DNA of 64,000 nt from Nephrocerus scutellatus. Lineage: Eukaryota; Arthropoda; Insecta; Diptera; Pipunculidae. Below the pieces are notes generated by a model. It was not told the origin of the DNA. It did not search any database and saw nothing but the letters and a program-made list of their open reading frames with translations. Location of the stretch: positions 107,363,908 to 107,427,907 of the forward strand of contig OX352763.1 of assembly GCA_947095585.1 (NCBI GenBank), read 5' to 3'. How positions within the stretch are numbered: position 1 is the stretch's first letter; every line of letters begins with the position of its first letter. Made by a program: the position numbers and the translations under genes. Shown piece by piece: positions 1-64,000 of the stretch.

Positions 1-425
1 CCAGTTTAGTTTTGGGCAATAAAACTTTTAGTGCAAACATTTCGGAAATTTGATAATTTCTAAAAACAAATATTTCCTGAGTACTGATAACGATATTTTT
101 CAGTTTGCAAGATATACGAGTGTAAAACTAGCCATATATTGAGCAGAGCACAGCATAACATAGTAGAGGAAAAATCAGTCTCTGTGAGCCACATACTATT
201 GAACGTAGCTGCTTCGCACCTGTGAATATTATTTTATCTTATTATTATTTTAACGAGTGCAGTCAGTCCCTCTACCCTGGAGACCGATCGCTTTTTTTCA
301 CAGAAAGTGTTGTCATCGGAAATACACATATGTATGTGTAAAGTTTGAATAAATTCAGGCTTTAGGAAGTGGATATAAATCGATTAAAAGATTTGGTGAC
401 ACCACCACAAACAAACAAACAATTT
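1..425. other. para intron sequence with a dispersed repeat fragment
   Basis: No coding sequence seen. About 295-350 resembles one unit of the ~120-bp array at 56.6-57.3 kb: AGAAAGTGTTGTCATCGGA, a run of ATACACAT type, then AAGTTTGAATAAA. Around 133-165 there is one copy of a motif (ATTGAGC followed by GCACAGCAT) that recurs in both orientations at 2485-2715. Confidence 0.5.
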
Positions 426-429
426 TATC

Positions 430-1690
430 CCGACGCATAGTTAATATCATCATAATCATATTTGGCTTTAAAACCCGGGTCCGGTCCTGGCCTCCCGCAA
501 AAAGTCTTTCCATAGGTCTCGATTTGAGCCGATGTCATCCAGTCATCCTTAAACTCTGGACGATGGTCAACGCCATCCTTTTCAGCGTAGGCTTGGCTGG
601 CCTCGCTATCGTGTTCCAAAACCCCCCACCCCACCGGCGAGCTAGGTGTCCTGCACACCGGAGCCTACCGAGCTTTATTCTCTTCACAATGTCGATATCG
701 CGGTAACGCTCGTAGATCTCGTAGAGACTATTTTAATTGCGGGATCTTCTAGTCGCACACGTGGCCACCATGTACTTTGTTTTTCTCTCATTTATGTGCA
801 GCCCCAGATTTCGTGCTTCTTGTACAGCTTTTGTGTTTCTACCAACGATGTTAATATCGTCTTCGTAAGCCAGTATCTGAAAGGACTTAAAGAGAATTGT
901 TCCTCTCGCCGTTACGTCAGATTCTCGGATCACTTTCTCCAAAGCCAGGTTGAAGAGGACGCAGGCCAGTTCATCCCCTTGTCGGAGCCCGTTATAGATG
1001 TTGGATGGGCTTGATAGTGATCCAGATATATTTAATTGGCTTATATAACATTAGTCATAGTCAAACTACATAGTCGTGTCAGTTTATTTGAGATGCTGAA
1101 TTCTCTCATGACTTTATAAAGTTCTCCTCTGACTATGCTATCATAGGCGGCTTTAAAATCTGTAAAAATATGGTGTAGTGAGTTTTGAAACTCTAGGCAT
1201 TTTTCGACAACCTGCCTAAGGGTGTAATCAGTTGTTGATTTGCCTGATTTGCACTGGTATGGACCAATGATGACTTTAGCGTATGAGGCTATCCTGTCTT
1301 GAAGGATAAGGATAGAGGAGAAAATCGTATACGCGGTACCCAACAACGTTATATCACGATAGTTGCTGCATGTTGTGATATCTCCTTTCTTATGTATGGG
1401 GCCTCTTCGCCAGTCTTTTGGCATCGCTTCTTCCTCTCATACCTGCACTATTATTTCATGAATTGCATGAATTGGTATTCAGTTCCGCTGGAATCTTATC
1501 TGATCCCGGGGCCTTAATATTTTTGAGCCGATTTATCGCTCTGGTAACTTCGTCTATGCTTGGTGGCAACAGCATAGTATGGGCTTTGATCGTTTGTGGA
1601 GCCTCCTATTTCTCAGTTAGTTGGCCATTTAGCAACTCATGGAAGTGCTTTTTTCATCGCTCTAAAATGCATTTGAGATCGTCGATCAGC
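430..1690 (-). mobile_element. RTE-like LINE remnant (reverse transcriptase and 3' end)
   Basis: Reading the minus strand from 1690 to 430 gives, in order, the linker before the polymerase, the RT fingers (MPKDWRRGPIHKKGD, then a YRDITLLG-type stretch), DFKAAYDSI (first catalytic Asp), the catalytic box as LAYEDDINIVG (consensus YADD, Ala changed to Glu), INERKTKYMV, and the C-terminal QAYAEKDGVDHRPEFKDDWM. Frames change several times, and the thumb region between about 430 and 730 is shortened. It is dead and old. The family is assigned from recall of RTE/BovB-like elements of Diptera, so the clade name is tentative. Confidence 0.8.
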
Positions 1691-1789
1691 AGTTAATATA
1701 GAGAATTTGAAAAATGAAACCCACCATGAACGGCTATATACCCTTAGCATACAGGACAAAGTTAAGAACAAAAGCCTTTTAAATATCCA

Positions 1790-2290
1790 CACACCTGCAT
1801 AGGACTTCCGAGACGATAAAAAAGAAGAATTATTTGAATTAGTCAAACGAACCAGAGGTGCTGATAAAATCTGAAGGGGCTGCATTACACAAAGAAATTT
1901 AAGAGCTAATAGTGTAAGTATGGGAGGAAGAAACTATGCCAAAAGACTGGAGAAGAGGCATCCTGTGTTCGTGGTATAACGTAGTTGAGTACCGCATAGA
2001 AAATTGTCTACTCCATTCTTCAAGTTATCAGAAGCCTATACCAGAGTAGCTTCATCTCAGTAAAATGAACAAGTGACCAGCTTTTTGCGAGTGTAACCGC
2101 AATGTCGACATTCACGTAGTGAAAAGAATCACGCTTGGTAGGCTCCGTTGGGGAAGACCTGGCTCGCATGAGCGAATTCTGATCGATAGGATTTACGGGA
2201 TACGTTAGCGATGAGGGCCAAGCCTTCGCTAGAAGAATGACGTAGACAAAGATAACCACATCAAAGGAAGATAACCAAACTGAATGAATT
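1790..2290 (+). mobile_element. Rearranged RTE-like LINE fragments
   Basis: Plus-strand pieces of the same family as at 430-1690, facing the other way. An endonuclease-region scrap near 1815-1860 (GAAGAATTATTTGAATTAGT, also found at 47480) is followed by the RT start TMPKDWRRG near 1935. From about 2085 the C-terminal region follows (ECNRNVDI, then RITLGRLRWG). The middle of the polymerase is missing. Confidence 0.65.
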
Positions 2291-2399
2291 CAGCTTATAA
2301 TAAGGTCCAGTGATTGCTTGCATAGAAGCACGTTGATTATAAAACAGCTGTGCATGTAATGTATAAAAAACACACAAATAAACAAAAACACTGTGGTCG

Positions 2400-2720
2400 G
2401 CTTACAGAGGTGGCAGGCGAGATAGAGTTCGGAGTTTATGTTTTGCCTCTGTTATGTGAAATTTGCGGTGTTTAGGCAAGCTGTATATTGAGCGCGGCCT
2501 AGCACAGCATAGAGTAGCAGAGGTTTTAACAGCACACAGTGTTAGACTAAATGTCGCCAAATGCGAAAGTGCGTCATTAAGTATAATTTTGTATGCCTTA
2601 AAAAACTCGGATACGCAATGCTGTGCTGCGCTCAATATGCGGGTAGCCTTATTCTTACATTGGAAACATAAATTTCTCGGCTACACTGTGCTGTGCTCAA
2701 TAAGCGGCTAGCGAAAAATA
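2400..2720. repeat. Fold-back repeat with inverted ATTGAGC...GCACAGC motifs
   Basis: A direct copy of the motif lies at about 2485-2522 (TATTGAGCGCGGC, then TAGCACAGCAT), and inverted copies at about 2615-2645 and 2680-2715 (GCTGTGCTGCGCTCAATA and CTGTGCTGTGCTCAATAA). A further copy lies at 133-165. Short open frames here are by-products of the repeat. It could be a degraded MITE or fold-back element. Confidence 0.5.
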
Positions 2721-3817
2721 TTTCCTTGGTGAACATATTAAGAAAGATGTCTATAGCAGAGGGAAGTCAGATGTTCGTAAAAACGAAAAGAAGTTAACAG
2801 ATTGTGGAAATTCTGATTTCTAGTGTATCTCTATATAATAGAACTTTTGAGGATAAATGTGGTTGCACGGAAATTTTGTACTAATATTTGCACAGTACTG
2901 GTAATGAAATTGCTTGCGATAGCTGTACAAAAATTGGGAACAGGGTTAATTGGGTTTAATTATATTTGAAAAATGTTTAGTGCATAACACGTGTGTTTTT
3001 GCACCATGTTACCATTGCAACCAATTTTATTACTACTCTGAATGGAATTTTGAATTTCTGTATCTACAAAGACACAAAAATTATCAAGACCCTAAGACCT
3101 TACCACAAAATTTTTTAAAATGCTTTCTCTTCTATAACCAAAAGGTTTATTTGAACTAGAACGTGATTCTACAACTTTTCTAATACGTGCACGTATTATT
3201 ATTATTATTATTACGAATTCATTAGGAATTCATTAGGAATCTGATCTAAAGCGCAACTAAATGAATGGACTACATGATATAACGCAGATAGTTTTAAAAA
3301 TTTCCTCCTTTAATCCTTGCTTAGTTGTAAAATCTCGCATTTAGAGCAAAATTTTCAACCAAGTTGTTAACCGGTTAATCGCTTCGGCCGACTGCAACTA
3401 ATCACGAAAAATAGATGCAAAGATACGCTTCTCTTGCTTGGATTTTCACTTGGGTTTGTGAAAATTAAAATCATTAATCGAATGAATTACAAAAAAAAAT
3501 TGTATCTACAATGTTTCGACAGGTTATCAGATTCATTCATTCAATTGGAAGTAAATAAGAAATTTTGGCCTATTTTCATTAAAAATCAATTTGTTTCACT
3601 TTTGAATTCGTTTTAAGTTTGGTACCAAATTTGCATATTTTGTTTGTGTAATAAATAAAAATAATTTTGTTTTAAATTTCAGTAAAATTTTGAAGCACCT
3701 CAGCTTTTTTTTTCTCCGTATAATTCCGCTTATGGCAAAATCTCGCGCAAAAACTGAGGATACTTTTTTTTATAAAATTTTTTTTTAGTTTAATTTTTTT
3801 TTATTGCGTAAACGTAC
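2721..3817. other. AT-rich para intron, no gene seen
   Basis: Only AT-rich sequence and short simple repeats, for example (ATT)n at about 3195-3213. Nothing recognisable on either strand. The intron immediately follows the domain III S5 exon, whose donor is at 3817. Confidence 0.6.
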
Positions 3818-61630
<57,813 letters not shown>

Positions 61631-62620
61631 CTGTAGGAAAATAGTAAACGGAGACTGAACCACAACGTTTCGAATTAGTCGAATTTTGACCAACTTTGAC
61701 TCAGCCGATTGTTCAGGTTTGTTTTTTTTTTAATTAAATCAAGCACCGCGTTTTACTTTTTTTTTTTTTTTTTCATTGCACGTTATATCGAATACCATTT
61801 TAAATTGATTTTTAGTAAAAATGCAATTGACTGCAATTGAATTCAGTTCAATCTCTGTTATGGTTCTCAAAAAAAAAGAGAGGCTTACATTTTCCACTAG
61901 CGATTTTTTGTTGTTGAATTAATTTCCGATTAAATTTTAAATAAAACCTTTCCTACATTCTTCAACTATTAATTTTAAAACAAAATTCTACAAAACCTCA
62001 AAAATTGCAAGAAGGCTGAAGTATTCTGTTTATAAACTTAACTTTTTTTTAAAACTATTTTTAACTATTTTTACTTTCTACGAAAAGATAAGTAAATTTA
62101 TTATAAATGCAATTAATATATTAATTAATTTACTACGTTGGGTAAAAGCTAGTGAATTTGCACTTTTCTTCAAATGATATATAAATGAAAATGCTGTGAT
62201 ATAATTTATTTTGGCATTTTAGAGAAAGAACTATTTTTTAGGTTTAGTTTTAAATTTAAAAAGAATATAATATATAAGTTTAGATTACTTTCGCACCATT
62301 GATTGGTTTTTACTGAAGCGCTACAAAGATGGAATTAAGGTGAGCATCATATGATGGGGATCTGCATTGCGATTGATCGGGACACTACTGACTGATCAAA
62401 ACTTGGCTTGAGCCAGTAGCGCAGCAATCAAGTTCGTGATGTAGTGCTTGGTTAACCTCCTAGTGGTGGTTCCCGGGCAACTATGTCTATAAATCCTTAT
62501 ATATATTGGCTAAAATTTCAAGTGCAAACGGTCTAGTGTTTCTAGACTAGGTTACGTGGTTTAACACCACACAGCGGTACCGAAAAACGCCCCTTACTGA
62601 AACCGACAAAACGCCTCGGA
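61631..62620. other. para intron upstream of the domain II S1 exon
   Basis: AT-rich with T-runs and no upstream exon visible. The sequence turns less AT-rich after 62320, where a LINE probably begins. Confidence 0.5.
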
Positions 62621-62629
62621 TATAGACGA

Positions 62630-64000
62630 TTTTTGACTATTGTACCCAGACTAAGATTATTTTCTGGAATGTGAGGACGCTCCTTGACTCAGGGAGTGAA
62701 GTACCTCAAAATGCCAGATTTCTTCCAACTGGAACCTGAGTTTCTTCGATATACATAATATGAACATACTGGGAGTGGGTGCAGTAAGATGGTTCGACGT
62801 GGGAGAGTCGCAATCCCCAACGTGTAACGCTGTGCTACTCTACTCCGGCAAACCCTCCAGCAGTCCCCGTGAATCTGGAATGGATCAGCTGCTAACGTTA
62901 ACAGCACGCAGAGGTATAATTTCTTGGCACCTTGGTGATAGGATCTTATCGGCCAGATTTCGGACTAGAGTACGGCGCGTCACGATCATACAGTGTTACT
63001 CCCCAACGAATCCCTCGACTGGGGATGAAAAGGACAACTTCTACAATCAGCTAATCGCTGTATTCAACGCAACGCCGAACGGAGATATCGTCATCGTGAT
63101 GGGGGGGGGGGGGCTTGAATGTCAAGGTATGCAACTACAATGAAGGACTCAGACATGTGATCAGGAAGCACGGCCTCGGCGAACGAAATGACAATGGCGA
63201 AAGATTTGTTGATCTCTGCAACATCAACCACCTTATCATAGGAGACACCATGTTTGAGCAGAAGACCTGCCACAAAGTCAGTTGGGTGTCAACTGACAGG
63301 CAATCATTATCCAACTAAATCGACCATGTGGCGATCAGCCGACGTTTTAGGAGCTGTCTTGTAGACGTCCGAAACAGACGAGGAGCCGACATGGGTATGG
63401 TACGGGATCATCACCTTATGGATAGCTACTGTCCAGTTACGTACTGCATCTCCACAATATCATCCGAATGCCTAGGTATAACAACGATCGGCTAAAGATC
63501 ACCTCAGTGCGCCAACAATTAAGGGATCATTTATCGCAAGTAGTGGAGGCAATCAGCAGTTCACTGTCGACAACCATTCAAGAACATTGGAAAGCTGTGA
63601 AAAATGATTTCACACCTGGAGCGGAAAGTATTGTTGGTAGAAGATAGGCACGGCACAGCTTACCGAGGATACCTGAAGGCGGATTGAAGAACGTAAGCTA
63701 CTTAAAGCTCGTTTTGCAGATACCACAGCAGCAGCGAGGACCGAGCTAGAGTCCCTGTATCGAAGGAAAATGAGAGAAGTGCAGCATAGTGTAAAACGTG
63801 ACAATCGTAATTATATTAACACCAGAGGAAGCAGAGGAATCAGCGAGCAGCTGTGATAGCAGAACTGTTTACATTATCACCAAAGAGCTGACAGGTATTC
63901 ACCGCTTTAGTCAATATCCGGTGAAAGGCCTAGATGGTGCCGTATTTGTTTCAGATGAGGATCAGCTCAAGCGATGAAAGGAGAATTTTTCTATGGCACT
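62630..64000 (+). mobile_element. RTE-like LINE endonuclease region, second type, cut by window end
   Basis: The plus strand begins with IIFWNVRTLLDSGSEVPQ near 62657, the start of an APE-type endonuclease. Then come MNILGVGAVRWFDVGES (62760), VTIIQCYSPTNPS, GDIVIVMGG (a run of G at 63101-63112 disrupts the expected D-N), and after a frameshift HKVSWVSTDRQSLSNXIDHV. RT has not been reached when the window ends. It differs from the family of 6060-6765. Confidence 0.8.

Noticed and set aside
1..3817. The next para exon (domain III pore loop)
   Set aside because: No minus-strand sequence resembling the domain III pore or S6 was found, so it must lie beyond position 1.

Overview
The window is part of an insect nuclear genome, most likely a higher fly (Diptera, Schizophora; a Drosophila- or tephritid-like lineage is my best guess). 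It carries the middle of one very large host gene on the minus strand: para, the voltage-gated sodium channel. Coding exons run from 61630 (start of domain II) down to 3818 (domain III S5). The 5' exons (N-terminus, domain I, I-II linker) and 3' exons (domain III pore and S6, domain IV, C-terminus) lie outside the window. Eleven coding blocks were placed with splice sites and phases. They sum to a continuous frame: 1,994 nt in the shortest combination and 2,138 nt in the longest.

The splicing layout of para is the most informative content. There are two mutually exclusive pairs: domain II S4-S5 (60724-60886 versus 55535-55697, 163 nt each) and domain III S3-S4 (24707-24829 versus 13856-13978, 123 nt each). 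There are also three alternative-site choices in the II-III linker: two donors 39 nt apart, two acceptors 30 nt apart, and two acceptors 75 nt apart. The two domain II exons differ at only two of 54 residues. The target-site codons that can be read are wild type: Met918 in both exons, Leu1014 as CTA, Val1016 as GTT.

Everything else is intron, and the introns are a graveyard of degraded transposable elements. They include many fragments of an RTE-like LINE; several copies of an RNase H-encoding LINE of I/LOA type; Jockey-like LINE fragments with A-rich 3' tails; one BEL/Pao relic; mariner and Tc1-like relics; a small TIR element; a tRNA-derived SINE in four copies; and a transposase-like gene relic with a probable intron at 57.6-59.3 kb. 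Tandem arrays include a ~175-bp satellite (21.9-23.5 kb), a ~120-bp array (56.6-57.3 kb), a 10-bp minisatellite (42.5-42.8 kb) and a 16-bp minisatellite (13.03-13.11 kb). Nested insertions give a relative order: SINE into an RNase H LINE at 32.1 kb, and Jockey into an RNase H LINE at 7.1 kb.

I saw no second intact host gene, no tRNA or rRNA gene and no CRISPR array. Transposon boundaries are approximate (tens of bases) unless a target-site duplication or tandem period is stated.
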